Shown here: positions 26,438 to 35,276 of the stretch, piece by piece
Position numbering within the stretch: the first letter of the stretch is position 1
Layout: each line of letters starts with the position of its first letter
Source: Bacteroidaceae bacterium
GTDB lineage: Bacteria > Bacteroidota > Bacteroidia > Bacteroidales > Bacteroidaceae
Length of the DNA stretch: 64,000 nt
Assembly: GCA_900769465.1 (NCBI GenBank)
Contig: CAAGGT010000191.1
Location: forward strand, 22,598-86,597
Reading direction: 5' to 3'
Made by a program: the position numbers and the translations under genes
Notes under the pieces: model-generated
Seen by the model: the letters and a program-made list of their open reading frames with translations, nothing else
Told to the model about the DNA's origin: nothing
Database searches by the model: none

Positions 26438-29400
26438 TTATTTATTGTTCAGCACCACAAATTTTCCTGTCTTTACCGATGAGGAGACGCCACCTTCCGT
26501 TATATACGCCCTCACCACATACACACCAGAGGAGAGCGGCTGCCCACCTTGCGCCACACCGTTCCAGGTGCATCTGTACGTGTTGCCGTCACTCGACACG
26601 TGGTCGCTGTTGCTCCAGCAGAGCAGTCCCTGCACATTGAATACATCTATGCGTACATCCAGCTCGCTCTGCGGGCGGTCGTGTGTCAGCACAAACGTTG
26701 CTGGTGCCCCCGCAATGACAGGCGACGGGTTAACCTTGAGTTCGGCGAAATCGGGAGCCAGTTCAGGGTTCACATTGAAGGTCACACTGGCAAGCGACGA
26801 GTTATTGTACAAATCCCAGGCACGCAGAGTCAATGTGTGTTCGCCGGCATCGAGCCTGTTGAGCGGCATATTTATCGTTCCACGTCTATAATCGCCCACC
26901 GCAGGCACAAAGGCGCTATTCAGGTTATATGTGTGACGGGGGTCGTTGTCAACCACAGCCGTTATGTCGTGGCCGACACCTGTACCTATAGTGTTTATAC
27001 CATTCTCATCAAAGAGTTCCACCAGCAATGTCGGTGTGGCATTGACCTCGCCACCATTGACAAACGACGGAGAATTCAGATAAAGCTTTATTTCGGGGCC
27101 TATGGTGTCACTGTCAAAACCTTCGGCCGTACCGCCAATCGTAAAGTCCACGAAATGTCCCTGCGCCGACGACACGAAAGAGGTATCTACGGCATACAGG
27201 TTCAGCATTCCAAAGTCATTGCTGTAGCTTATATCCAAAGGTATGGGCATATCCATTGAGAAACAACCGCCGCGCACAGAGTCACTTCCAGTGAAAAGGA
27301 CCTTGTTGTACGCCGTGTAGGAATAACTGCCAAGCCCCGTGTTGTCGCGTGTATTTACCTCGACCGCACTGTCGAAAAGTGTTGAATAGAGGACACCGGT
27401 AAAATCCGTTGCCAGTTCACCGTCAGCTGTCACCACACGTCCTTCGACATTCAGCAAAGAGCCGGCACTCACCTGTGGCGTCACCCCGGCATCCACGCCA
27501 TTCATTCTGTCGACCACCACTCTGTATCGGGGATACTTGAGCCTCAAGGCAGGGTCACCCAACAGCACATATTGCAATTTGTTCACAGTCCTGTCACTAC
27601 CCAATGATATCACGTTGCACTTTGACATTCTCACAGCATCTCCCACCGCCATAGCCTCGCCGGTATTGACAGGTTGCATCAGCAACCTCGAGAATTCCCT
27701 GTTTATCACCGAGTTGTAGCTCTGCATCACAGTGCGTGTGGTTGTAAAAAGGCCTATCGCGCCACCATCGGCATTAAGGATGGCCGACTCGGCTACAGAC
27801 TTGTCACCCATATCAAAAGGCCCGATGTCGCAGGATGCCGTCACCCAAAATGGCACACGTGGCGATTTCAGCGCTGCCATATCCGAAGCCTTCCACACCA
27901 TTTCGTGCGACAGCAGATTGCTGCTTCCGTGCCCCGAATAGTTGACAATCAAAGCACCCTTGTCAAGGCTGTTGTAAATCTCCTGTGTTACCGCGGGATA
28001 ACGTTTTCCCGTAGCAGACGCCTCTATGGGATAATCATCCCAGAATATACGCTTGAGAATGTACGACTGAAACTGCTGTTCATACATATCGGCAATGACA
28101 TCAGCATCCTTCATATGCTGGTTGGGCATACTCTCATCACCGTCGTCACCCAGCAGCAGGATGGTATTCTGCCACTCGCCGGCACTCCTGTTCTGCATAT
28201 ATGCGATAATCTTGTCCACCACGGCATTGGCTTCGGCCACCGACTGGGCCGGTATACGCCCCACGCCCAGGTCAACCTTGTCGCGCAAGTGGTTGCTGCC
28301 CTCATTGTCATCGAGATAGCCCATATAATCCTCGAGTACATACGACTGTATGGCATCTACCGAGTTGAGCGACTCATAGCACAGCAGGTAATCCTCTTGC
28401 TTGCGGCCTGGGAATGTTATCATGCGGTTGTCATACCAGCTATCACCCAGCAGGAGCAGATATTTGGGGGCATCGGCCTCCGTTTCGGCACGGTCATAAA
28501 GCATCTTCATCAGACGGCGGTATGCTGTAACATCGGGGGTTCCCGATGAGAATTCATTATACACCTGTTGGGCAGTGACAACCTCAACGGTAAGGCCATC
28601 CATCGTGCGGTGTGCATCGGCAAGGCGCTCTGCCGCCGGCAGGAACTTGCCGTTCGTTGGAACTATTATAACCATATCCGTCTGTCCAAAGGCGTGAAGA
28701 TTCTGGTTGGGCACATTGCCCAGCACTTTCACCGACGGGAAGGTACCCTTCACGTTGACAGCGACAAGATTCGCGTTGTAGCTTGCCGGAGCAGCCACCG
28801 AATACACTCCGCCGGCAAGCGAGCCCTCAAGCTCGGCAATCTCCGATGGCGAACTCACATTCCACACCCTTGTATCGGCGTTGCAGCCCGATATCTCAAA
28901 AACAGCATTGCCACTTACCGCACTACCGCGGAAAAGGGTTGACGAGCCACGCAGTGCAAGCGAACGGCGATAGTTTAAACGCAGGAAATCAAGAAATCCA
29001 GAAAGCGAATTGTCTTCGGTCCTGTGTACCAAATAGAATTTTGAATTGGCCACGACACCGCCCGGAATAGAGAAACGTCCCTCGACAATCTTGCCAACCT
29101 CGCCCGACACGGCACGCCCCACGTTCAAGGTTCCAATCTCATCCGCACTCCCCGCAGCCCCTTCATAAAGCACAGTAACCTTGCTGGCCGTTCCACCACC
29201 GGTAGCGAATGACAGATCGACAATGGCGGTACTCTCCATTGCCCCGGCAATCGAGAAACTATAGTTCCTTGCACGCCCTGCAGAACCCGAGAAGTCATCA
29301 CTGTCCACCAACACACGGCCATAGGAACAGAGACTCTTCTTCTCTTTCTCATACAGCGCATAATCATTGTAGGCCGTGTACACCGTCGACAAAGTAGGCG

Positions 29401-30202
29401 CGAGCGCCACAGTGGGGAATTCCATTGGAGCCTCTTCACTCTCGGTGAGGAAATAACAACCGTAGTTCGAGTAGACATTACGCTTATGAACGTAACGCCC
29501 CGAGCTGTACTCCCATTTCACTGTCGCATTGGCATAGAAAAGCACATACCACATCTCGCGCCACAGCGGAATCTCGACAAGGTCATCGGGCAGGGATTCG
29601 AGCCCCGTCTCGGGCAGTATGTGACCGCCGTAGCCATAAAGGCGCACCTTTGTAGGGTCCTTGAAACCCATCTTGTAAAGTTCGTCATCCGTTATCTTGT
29701 GTACACCATCCTCTTCCACAGCTATACGCACCCACTTGCCGCTGGCAAGAAGCGACGATGTAGCGTATCGTGCAGCGGGCGAAGCCGAAGCTGCACGTTG
29801 GGGGCGCTGTAGTGGACTCCTGTCAACAACGAGTTTATACGAGTTTATGCGATAATACTTTCCATCACGCAGTACAACCGGCAGAAAGGCGACATCCAGT
29901 TGTGCCCGCTTGGATTGTATGCCCACAGAACACTCCACATCAGGCATCTCAGGCAACACGCCATAACGTTCCTCAATGGAATAACGGGCAACATCGGCAT
30001 CACTCATCCGTTGGAATTCGGGATATTCAATGCGGGCAGAGTAGCTGTATTCAGCATAATCGGCCGGCAATCCAACAACCTGTGTACACACAGGCAACAG
30101 AGAATCGCCGCGCAGAGCGTTCCAGTCAACGGGACAGAACTGCGCCCTGGCAGCCGCCGCACACAGCAATACAAGAGAAAATATCAGTCGCCTTATCTTC
30201 AT
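26438..30202 (-). CDS. porU: Type IX secretion sortase PorU (C25 family)
   Basis: 1254 residues with a signal peptide (MKIRRLIFSLVLLCAAAARAQ). The C25 (gingipain-like) catalytic core lies at about residues 520-880: KYLLLLGDSWYDNR, DLGVGRIPAQS, catalytic His758 in VNYSGHGSSNLL and Cys791 in TASCDIGPFD. The C-terminus (SGVYVVRAYITEGG... KTGKFVVLN) has the shape of a type IX C-terminal domain, which PorU keeps uncleaved. It removes the C-terminal signal of cargo at the cell surface. An operon with porV downstream; other Por genes are not in the window. Confidence 0.95.
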   Translation of the reverse strand: MKIRRLIFSLVLLCAAAARAQFCPVDWNALRGDSLLPVCTQVVGLPADYAEYSYSARIEYPEFQRMSDADVARYSIEERYGVLPEMPDVECSVGIQSKRAQLDVAFLPVVLRDGKYYRINSYKLVVDRSPLQRPQRAASASPAARYATSSLLASGKWVRIAVEEDGVHKITDDELYKMGFKDPTKVRLYGYGGHILPETGLESLPDDLVEIPLWREMWYVLFYANATVKWEYSSGRYVHKRNVYSNYGCYFLTESEEAPMEFPTVALAPTLSTVYTAYNDYALYEKEKKSLCSYGRVLVDSDDFSGSAGRARNYSFSIAGAMESTAIVDLSFATGGGTASKVTVLYEGAAGSADEIGTLNVGRAVSGEVGKIVEGRFSIPGGVVANSKFYLVHRTEDNSLSGFLDFLRLNYRRSLALRGSSTLFRGSAVSGNAVFEISGCNADTRVWNVSSPSEIAELEGSLAGGVYSVAAPASYNANLVAVNVKGTFPSVKVLGNVPNQNLHAFGQTDMVIIVPTNGKFLPAAERLADAHRTMDGLTVEVVTAQQVYNEFSSGTPDVTAYRRLMKMLYDRAETEADAPKYLLLLGDSWYDNRMITFPGRKQEDYLLCYESLNSVDAIQSYVLEDYMGYLDDNEGSNHLRDKVDLGVGRIPAQSVAEANAVVDKIIAYMQNRSAGEWQNTILLLGDDGDESMPNQHMKDADVIADMYEQQFQSYILKRIFWDDYPIEASATGKRYPAVTQEIYNSLDKGALIVNYSGHGSSNLLSHEMVWKASDMAALKSPRVPFWVTASCDIGPFDMGDKSVAESAILNADGGAIGLFTTTRTVMQSYNSVINREFSRLLMQPVNTGEAMAVGDAVRMSKCNVISLGSDRTVNKLQYVLLGDPALRLKYPRYRVVVDRMNGVDAGVTPQVSAGSLLNVEGRVVTADGELATDFTGVLYSTLFDSAVEVNTRDNTGLGSYSYTAYNKVLFTGSDSVRGGCFSMDMPIPLDISYSNDFGMLNLYAVDTSFVSSAQGHFVDFTIGGTAEGFDSDTIGPEIKLYLNSPSFVNGGEVNATPTLLVELFDENGINTIGTGVGHDITAVVDNDPRHTYNLNSAFVPAVGDYRRGTINMPLNRLDAGEHTLTLRAWDLYNNSSLASVTFNVNPELAPDFAELKVNPSPVIAGAPATFVLTHDRPQSELDVRIDVFNVQGLLCWSNSDHVSSDGNTYRCTWNGVAQGGQPLSSGVYVVRAYITEGGVSSSVKTGKFVVLNNK

Positions 30203-30209
30203 ATCATTT

Positions 30210-30824
30210 TCATCTTACGTGGAAATCAAGCACCTTGTCGTCACCTATATACCCCTTGAGGTGTGTACCGATTTCTGCCGGGCCCGAACCTGCCGGTGTA
30301 CCGGTGAATATCAGGTCGCCCGTCTTCAGAGTACAGAATCGGCTCACATAGGCAATTATCTCATCGACAGGGAATAGCATTTGCGAGGTGTTGGCGCTCT
30401 GCACAACCTCGTCGTCTATTGTCAGCGAAAAGTCTATGTCGTTTATGTCATAGCGTTCAATGGGGCGGAATTCGCCAAGCACTGCCGAGCCGTCAAAGCC
30501 CTTGCTCATATCCCACGGCTCACCGGCCGCAATGAGACGGCGCTGCCAATCGCGCGCAGTGAAGTCGATGCCCACGGTTATGGCATCGTAGTAACGGTGG
30601 GCAAAACGTGCCGGTATGCTCTTGCCCAGCTTGTTTATGCGCACCACTATTTCGGCCTCATAGTCGACGCGGCCCAGGAAATCGGGCACATAGAAATGCT
30701 TGCCGTTCTTTATGATTGCCGAATCGGGCTTCATGAAAATTATGGGCACGGCAGGTTTCTCACTGCTGCCATCGAACTCCAGAGCGTGTTCACTATAATT
30801 CTTTCCAACAGCTATTATCTTCAT
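30210..30824 (-). CDS. Fumarylacetoacetate hydrolase-family enzyme
   Basis: 204 residues from the ATG at 30822-30824 (MKIIAVGKNYSEHALEF). FAH fold: IIFMKPDSAII, DYEAEIVVRI (metal Glu), AHRYYDAITVGIDFTARDWQ, WDMSKGFDGSAVLG and DLIFTGTPAGSGP. It probably acts as acylpyruvase or oxaloacetate decarboxylase-like hydrolase; the substrate is not certain. It lies 6 bases downstream of rex and 7 bases upstream of porU, so it is probably read from the rex promoter. Confidence 0.88.
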   Translation of the reverse strand: MKIIAVGKNYSEHALEFDGSSEKPAVPIIFMKPDSAIIKNGKHFYVPDFLGRVDYEAEIVVRINKLGKSIPARFAHRYYDAITVGIDFTARDWQRRLIAAGEPWDMSKGFDGSAVLGEFRPIERYDINDIDFSLTIDDEVVQSANTSQMLFPVDEIIAYVSRFCTLKTGDLIFTGTPAGSGPAEIGTHLKGYIGDDKVLDFHVR

Positions 30825-30830
30825 TGTCAA

Positions 30831-31487
30831 TCAAATTTCTTCGGGAACATTAAGGCCTTCGAGGCGGTTGAACATCAGCGACAGGTGAGCATAGAGCGAT
30901 GTATTCTGCACCACGATATTCTCCGGCACGCGTATACGCAACGGGGTAAAGTTCCAAATAGCCTTTATTCCCCACACAATCATCTTGTCGGCCACCTCCT
31001 GCGCGCGGTCAATGGGCACTGTAAGCACACCAATCTGCACATTATGCTTCTTCATCTTCGCCTCAAGTTCATTGATGTGATACACCGGGATACCGGCCAC
31101 GCTGTGCCCCACCACCTTTGGGCTGGCGTCGAATGCCGCCACCACCTCAAGACCGAACTGCTTGAGACCGGTATCGTTCAGCAACGCACTGCCCAGTTTG
31201 CCCGCACCGAACAGAAAAGCCTTGTGCATACGGGTGAAACCCAGGAAATCCTCAAGCACCTCAAGCAGATTGTCAATATCGTAGCCCACACGTGTACGCC
31301 CCACGATGTTCACACAGGAGAGATCCTTTGCAATCTGCGAAGCCACAATGCTTGTCTCCTTTGAGAGACGTGTGGACGAGACATACTGTTCGCCGCGCTG
31401 CTTGAGCAGGCGGCACACCGACAGGTACCAGGGCAAACGCCTGAGGGTGGGTTCGGGGACTTTTTCTATTTTTGTCAATTGAGCCAT
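30831..31487 (-). CDS. rex: Redox-sensing transcriptional repressor Rex
   Basis: 218 residues from the ATG at 31485-31487 (MAQLTKIEKVPEPTLRRLPW). N-terminal winged helix (YLSVCRLLKQ, STRLSKETSIVASQIAKDLS), then a Rossmann NAD(H) domain with AFLFGAGKLGSALL and DASPKVVGHSVAG. Rex senses the NADH/NAD ratio and represses fermentation and respiration genes. Divergent from the SUI1-like gene; a weak Rex-type palindrome lies in its own upstream region, suggesting autoregulation. Confidence 0.95.
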   Translation of the reverse strand: MAQLTKIEKVPEPTLRRLPWYLSVCRLLKQRGEQYVSSTRLSKETSIVASQIAKDLSCVNIVGRTRVGYDIDNLLEVLEDFLGFTRMHKAFLFGAGKLGSALLNDTGLKQFGLEVVAAFDASPKVVGHSVAGIPVYHINELEAKMKKHNVQIGVLTVPIDRAQEVADKMIVWGIKAIWNFTPLRIRVPENIVVQNTSLYAHLSLMFNRLEGLNVPEEI

Positions 31488-31502
31488 TTTGTTCGCGCGT
31501 GT

Positions 31503-31520
31503 TTGTATATAACGTGACAA
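31503..31520. promoter_or_regulatory. Possible Rex operator
   Basis: TTGT and ACAA half-ends separated by 10 bases reproduce the outer frame of the Rex consensus (TTGTGAAnnnnTTCACAA), but the inner positions match poorly. It lies 15 bases upstream of the rex start codon. Weak on sequence alone. Confidence 0.3.
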
Positions 31521-31608
31521 AAGTAATGTTATTTTACGAAGCTTTGAAATTTGTCGCAAAAATATTGTACCTTAGCGACCGACAAATATGGACAAACAAT
31601 TACACCCC

Positions 31609-31947
31609 ATGAAAAAGAACGACTGGAAAGACCGCCTGAATGTTGTATACTCCACAAACCCCGATTTTGTATATTCCACCGATGAAAAGGAGGAAAATGA
31701 ACCCCTTCCCAAGCAACAGCAGAAGTTGCGCGTGAGCATTGAGAAGAACCACAGAGGCGGAAAGACCGTGACCATAATAAAGAATTTCATAGGCACCGAG
31801 GATGACATGAAGGAACTTGGTCGCCTGCTGAAGACAAAGTGCGGTGTTGGCGGCAGCACCAAAGACGGCGAGATTCTGGTCCAGGGTGATTTCAAGGAGA
31901 AAATCATTGAGTTGCTCAAAAAAGAGGGCTACTCACAAACAAAATAG
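31609..31947 (+). CDS. SUI1/eIF1-like translation factor (YciH family)
   Basis: 112 residues from the ATG at 31609 (MKKNDWKDRLNVVYSTNPDF); an ATG at 31588 is possible. The SUI1 fold is evident in KLRVSIEKNHRGGKTVTIIKN, LLKTKCGVGGSTKDGEILVQG and EKIIELLKKEGY. Bacterial members are thought to influence start-codon selection or ribosome function. It is divergent from rex and followed 60 bases later by pyrE. Confidence 0.92.
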   Translation: MKKNDWKDRLNVVYSTNPDFVYSTDEKEENEPLPKQQQKLRVSIEKNHRGGKTVTIIKNFIGTEDDMKELGRLLKTKCGVGGSTKDGEILVQGDFKEKIIELLKKEGYSQTK

Positions 31948-32007
31948 GAATAAAAATTCGTATATTCGCACATCAAAACAGGAACAAATCATTTAAAAGA
32001 ATAGAAT

Positions 32008-32652
32008 ATGTCAAACAAATCAAAGCTTTCATTGGCAGCCGAACTGTTGAAAATCAAGGCTGTAAAGTTGCAGCCCGAGCAGCCATTCACTTGGGCATCG
32101 GGTTGGAAATCACCATTCTACTGCGACAACCGCAAGACATTGTCATTCCCCTCACTGCGCACACGCGTCAAGTTGGGACTTGCAAACCTCATTCTTCAGG
32201 AGTTCCCCGAGGCTGACATCGTTGCCGGTGTTGCAACAGGAGCAATAGCACAGGGCGCACTCGTAGCCGAGGAGCTTGCAAAGCCATTCGTTTACGTACG
32301 TCCCAAGGCAAAGGACCACGGAATGGGCAACCAGATTGAGGGTGATGTTTACCCCGGAGCAAAGGTTGTTGTTGTCGAGGACCTTGTATCAACAGGCTTG
32401 AGCAGCTTACGTGCCGTTGATGCCTTGCGTGCTGCAGGCGTTGAGGTCATCGGTATGGTCGCATCGTTCACATACGGTTTCAGCGTTGCCACAGAGGCTT
32501 TTGAGAACGCGGGCGTGAAGCTCATCACACTCACCGACTACGAGGCTGTGCTTGAGGCTGCAAAAGAGACAGGCTACATCACCGAGGATGTCATGCCAAC
32601 ACTTCAGGAGTGGCGTGCGAACCCATCGGAGTGGAGAAACGACTTGAAATAA
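32008..32652 (+). CDS. pyrE: Orotate phosphoribosyltransferase
   Basis: 214 residues. PRPP loop VVVVEDLVSTGLSSLRAV, catalytic loop VRPKAKDHGMGNQIEG and the N-terminal FTWASGWKSPFYCDNRKTLS. It converts orotate and PRPP to OMP in pyrimidine synthesis. It starts a run with the SRPBCC gene (6-base gap), followed by argH. Confidence 0.97.
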   Translation: MSNKSKLSLAAELLKIKAVKLQPEQPFTWASGWKSPFYCDNRKTLSFPSLRTRVKLGLANLILQEFPEADIVAGVATGAIAQGALVAEELAKPFVYVRPKAKDHGMGNQIEGDVYPGAKVVVVEDLVSTGLSSLRAVDALRAAGVEVIGMVASFTYGFSVATEAFENAGVKLITLTDYEAVLEAAKETGYITEDVMPTLQEWRANPSEWRNDLK

Positions 32653-32658
32653 CCCACC

Positions 32659-33069
32659 ATGAGCCAGTACGAAAGCAGCGTAAAGAGCATACCTTTTCCA
32701 CAGGCAAGAGTATATGCGAAACTTGAGGACCTCAACAACCTCGAAGGGCTCAAGGACCGTCTGCCACAGGACAAGGTCAAGGAGTTCACATACAGCCGCG
32801 ACGAGGCAACCGTGAACGTTCCCCCAATGGGCAACGTGACAATCAGGGTTGTGGAGCGCGAGGAACCAAAATGCATAAAGTTGGAAGCCGTAGGTTCGCC
32901 AATACCCGTAAACATGTGGATTCAGATAATCCCCAATGGCGACGAGGCATCCAAGATGCGTGTGGTGGTGAAGGCCGAAGTGAACTTCATGCTACGCTCA
33001 ATGATTGAAAAACCATTGAAGGATGGTATTGAAAAAATTGCCGAGGCGTTGTCCATGATTGCTTATTGA
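32659..33069 (+). CDS. SRPBCC-fold protein
   Basis: 136 residues with the START/Bet v1-like pattern: an initial strand (MSQYESSVKSIPFPQARVYAKL), central strands around VNVPPMGNVTIRVVEREEP and a long C-terminal helix (RSMIEKPLKDGIEKIAEALSMIAY). Such proteins bind hydrophobic ligands; none can be named. It sits between pyrE and argH, an order I recall from other Bacteroidales, so it is a conserved gene of unknown role. Confidence 0.82.
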   Translation: MSQYESSVKSIPFPQARVYAKLEDLNNLEGLKDRLPQDKVKEFTYSRDEATVNVPPMGNVTIRVVEREEPKCIKLEAVGSPIPVNMWIQIIPNGDEASKMRVVVKAEVNFMLRSMIEKPLKDGIEKIAEALSMIAY

Positions 33070-33114
33070 GCAAGCCCCGAGCTGACGACAAACCGGCTTT
33101 GATAAACGAAACAG

Positions 33115-33156
33115 GGTGTTCCCGTAGAATGCGCCGCGGCGCGTAACGGGAACACC
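33115..33156 (+). promoter_or_regulatory. Nested GC-rich hairpin upstream of argH
   Basis: Outer arms GGTGTTCCCG (33115-33124) and CGGGAACACC (33147-33156) enclose a perfect 12-base palindrome GCGCCGCGGCGC (33131-33142). It stands 20 bases before the argH ATG. There is no U-run, so it may regulate argH translation or partially terminate the pyrE transcript. Confidence 0.55.
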
Positions 33157-33175
33157 GTTTGCAATATATGACACT

Positions 33176-34516
33176 ATGGCAAAGAAACTTTGGGAAAAGA
33201 ACATCGACGTGAACCCCGAGATTGAGCGCTTCACCGTAGGCCGCGACAGGGAACTCGACCTGCTGCTGGCACGCTACGATGTCATCGGCTCCATAGCACA
33301 CAGCACAATGCTGCAGAGCATAGGTATGCTCACACAGCAGGAGATGGAGAGCCTTCACCGCGAACTGCGTAACATACACGCCACCATCGAAGATGGAGCA
33401 TTCGTAATTGAAGAAGGCGTAGAGGACGTACATTCACAGGTAGAACTGATGCTCACACGCCGTCTGGGCGACACAGGCAAAAAGATACACAGCGGCCGTT
33501 CACGCAACGACCAGGTGCTTGTGGACCTCAAGCTCTTTACCCGTCACGAACTGCAGGAGGTATGCACAGCCGTCAAGGAGCTGTTCGATGCACTCATTGG
33601 ACAGAGCACAAGACACAAGGAGATACTGATGCCCGGATACACCCACCTGCAGGTTGCAATGCCATCATCCTTCGGGCTGTGGTTCGGCGCGTACGCCGAG
33701 AGCCTTGCCGACGACATGCTCTTTCTTCAGGCAGCATACCGCATGTGTAACCGCAACCCCCTGGGTTCGGCAGCCGGTTACGGTTCATCGTTCCCATTGA
33801 ACCGCACAATGACAACCAACCTGCTCGGGTTCGATTCAATGAACTACAACGTAGTGTATGCCCAAATGGGACGCGGAAAGAGCGAAAGAAACGTAGCTTT
33901 CGCACTCGCAAGCCTTGCCGGCACACTGTCCAAGATGGCGTTCGATGCCTGTATGTTCAACTCGCAGAACTTCGGTTTCGTCAAGCTCCCCGCCGAATGC
34001 ACCACAGGCAGCAGCATTATGCCACACAAGAAGAACCCCGATGTTTTTGAGATTCTGCGTGCCAAATGCAACCGCCTGCAAACACTGCCAATGGACATTG
34101 CAATGATAATGAACAACCTGCCAAGCGGATATTTCCGCGACCTACAGGTCATCAAAGAACTTTTCCTGCCCGCATTCAGCGACATCAAGGACTGCCTTGC
34201 AATGGCAACATACATCATTGAGCGCATAGAGGTGAACAGGGAAATCCTCGAGGACAGCCGCTACGATGCAATGTTCAGCGTAGAGGAAGTGAACCGCCTT
34301 GCCACAGAAGGAATACCCTTCCGCGATGCATACAAGAAGGTGGGACTCGATATCGAAGCCGGCACATTCACACCCGACAAAGAGGTGCGCCACACCCACG
34401 AAGGCAGCATCGGCAACCTATGCAACGAGGAGATTGCCGCACTTATGGAGAACATATACGGCTCAATGGATTTCAAGAAAGCCAACGATGCCGAACAGGC
34501 ATTGCTGGGCAAATGA
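33176..34516 (+). CDS. argH: Argininosuccinate lyase
   Basis: 446 residues. The fumarase/aspartase superfamily signature is GSSIMPHKKNPDVFE; also HSGRSRNDQVLVDLK, PGYTHLQVAMPSSFG and EDVHSQVE. It splits argininosuccinate into arginine and fumarate. The GTG or ATG choice is clear: ATG at 33176 gives MAKKLWEKN. It is followed by an intrinsic terminator and then the lipoprotein gene. Confidence 0.97.
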   Translation: MAKKLWEKNIDVNPEIERFTVGRDRELDLLLARYDVIGSIAHSTMLQSIGMLTQQEMESLHRELRNIHATIEDGAFVIEEGVEDVHSQVELMLTRRLGDTGKKIHSGRSRNDQVLVDLKLFTRHELQEVCTAVKELFDALIGQSTRHKEILMPGYTHLQVAMPSSFGLWFGAYAESLADDMLFLQAAYRMCNRNPLGSAAGYGSSFPLNRTMTTNLLGFDSMNYNVVYAQMGRGKSERNVAFALASLAGTLSKMAFDACMFNSQNFGFVKLPAECTTGSSIMPHKKNPDVFEILRAKCNRLQTLPMDIAMIMNNLPSGYFRDLQVIKELFLPAFSDIKDCLAMATYIIERIEVNREILEDSRYDAMFSVEEVNRLATEGIPFRDAYKKVGLDIEAGTFTPDKEVRHTHEGSIGNLCNEEIAALMENIYGSMDFKKANDAEQALLGK

Positions 34517-34526
34517 CAACAAAGGT

Positions 34527-34570
34527 TAAACGCCCCGTGGAGGACAATATACGCCATCCCCGGGCGTTTA
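34527..34570 (+). terminator. Intrinsic terminator after argH
   Basis: Nine-base arms TAAACGCCC/GGGCGTTTA enclose a 26-base loop, 10 bases after the argH stop. It has a modest AT-rich tail and fits a terminator for argH. Confidence 0.65.
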
Positions 34571-34586
34571 CATCATAAAAAAACAA

Positions 34587-35111
34587 TTGATGAAAAAACT
34601 CCTCCACCTGACATTACTGTGGGCAATGGCACTGACCTTTGCCGGTTGCGAAGGCGACAACCCCTACTCAAGCTACCACGCCAACATCATCTTCGACGGA
34701 ACCATCTACCCCTATAACCAGGCACGCAGCTTCGGGCAATTCATCTGCATAAGACAAGGGGCAAACATTGGAGAATACAAGGTCACCGATGCCATGGGCC
34801 GCACACAAACCGTCAGCATCCCCCAGATACACCTGCAACAAGGTAAATTCTACTATGGGCTTGGCGGGCTTATAATAGGCACCCCATCAATGGGCGACGG
34901 CAACCTGTGGGCCTACGACTGGGCCTGCCCCAGCTGTGACCTCGCACGCTACCGCGTTGAAATCGACTACACCACAGGGCACGCCACCTGCCCACGCTGC
35001 GCCACCAAGTTCGACCTCAACAGCAGCGGCATAGCCATAGAAGGGGAATCACGCCCCCTTTGGCGCTACCGCGTATACGACAACGGAGCCGAGGTCATAA
35101 TACAAAATTAA
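34587..35111 (+). CDS. Lipoprotein with four-cysteine (Rieske-like or zinc-ribbon) C-terminal domain
   Basis: 174 residues. Signal with lipobox at Cys21 (ALTFAGCEGD). The C-terminal half contains WACPSC (Cys114, Cys117) and ATCPRCATKFDL (Cys135, Cys138), spaced CxxC-x17-CxxC, followed by SGIAIEGESRPLWRYRV. The layout after the second pair (FDL..G....G....L..Y.V) recalls Rieske proteins, but the two histidine ligands are replaced by cysteines, so a zinc or mononuclear iron site is more likely than a Rieske cluster. Exported and lipid-anchored; role unknown. Single gene between argH and tRNA-Leu. Confidence 0.7.
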   Translation: MMKKLLHLTLLWAMALTFAGCEGDNPYSSYHANIIFDGTIYPYNQARSFGQFICIRQGANIGEYKVTDAMGRTQTVSIPQIHLQQGKFYYGLGGLIIGTPSMGDGNLWAYDWACPSCDLARYRVEIDYTTGHATCPRCATKFDLNSSGIAIEGESRPLWRYRVYDNGAEVIIQN

Positions 35112-35120
35112 GGCAAGCAC

Positions 35121-35151
35121 TTTGTATATTTAGCAAAAAGCCTTATCTTTG
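35121..35151 (+). promoter_or_regulatory. Promoter of tRNA-Leu
   Basis: TTTG at 35121-35124 and TATCTTTG at 35144-35151 with 19 bases between them form a near-perfect Bacteroidetes promoter, ending 36 bases before the mature tRNA 5' end. Confidence 0.85.
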
Positions 35152-35187
35152 CACCCGTTGTGGCGCAGCCGCAACTATAATAAGGTC

Positions 35188-35276
35188 GCTCGAATGGTGG
35201 AATCGGTAGACACGAAGGACTTAAAATCCTTTGGCATTTAAACGCCGTGCGGGTTCAAGTCCCGCTTCGAGTACCA
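35188..35276 (+). tRNA. tRNA-Leu (UAA), CCA encoded
   Basis: 89 bases. Acceptor GCTCGAA pairs with TTCGAGT (one G-U pair), anticodon stem AAGGA/TCCTT with loop CTTAAAA (anticodon TAA at 35222-35224), a long variable arm (GGCATTTAAACGCC) as in class II tRNAs, and T-arm GCGGGTTCAAGTCCCGC, then A and CCA. Its 3' part is the attachment site of the adjacent island: the serine recombinase gene ends inside it on the other strand. Confidence 0.97.

Noticed and set aside
26549..28549. Long plus-strand open frames opposite porU
   Set aside because: They are antisense shadows of a clear C25-family gene, with no signal, motif or initiation context.
34587..35111. True Rieske [2Fe-2S] protein
   Set aside because: Both expected histidine ligands are missing; only cysteines are present.
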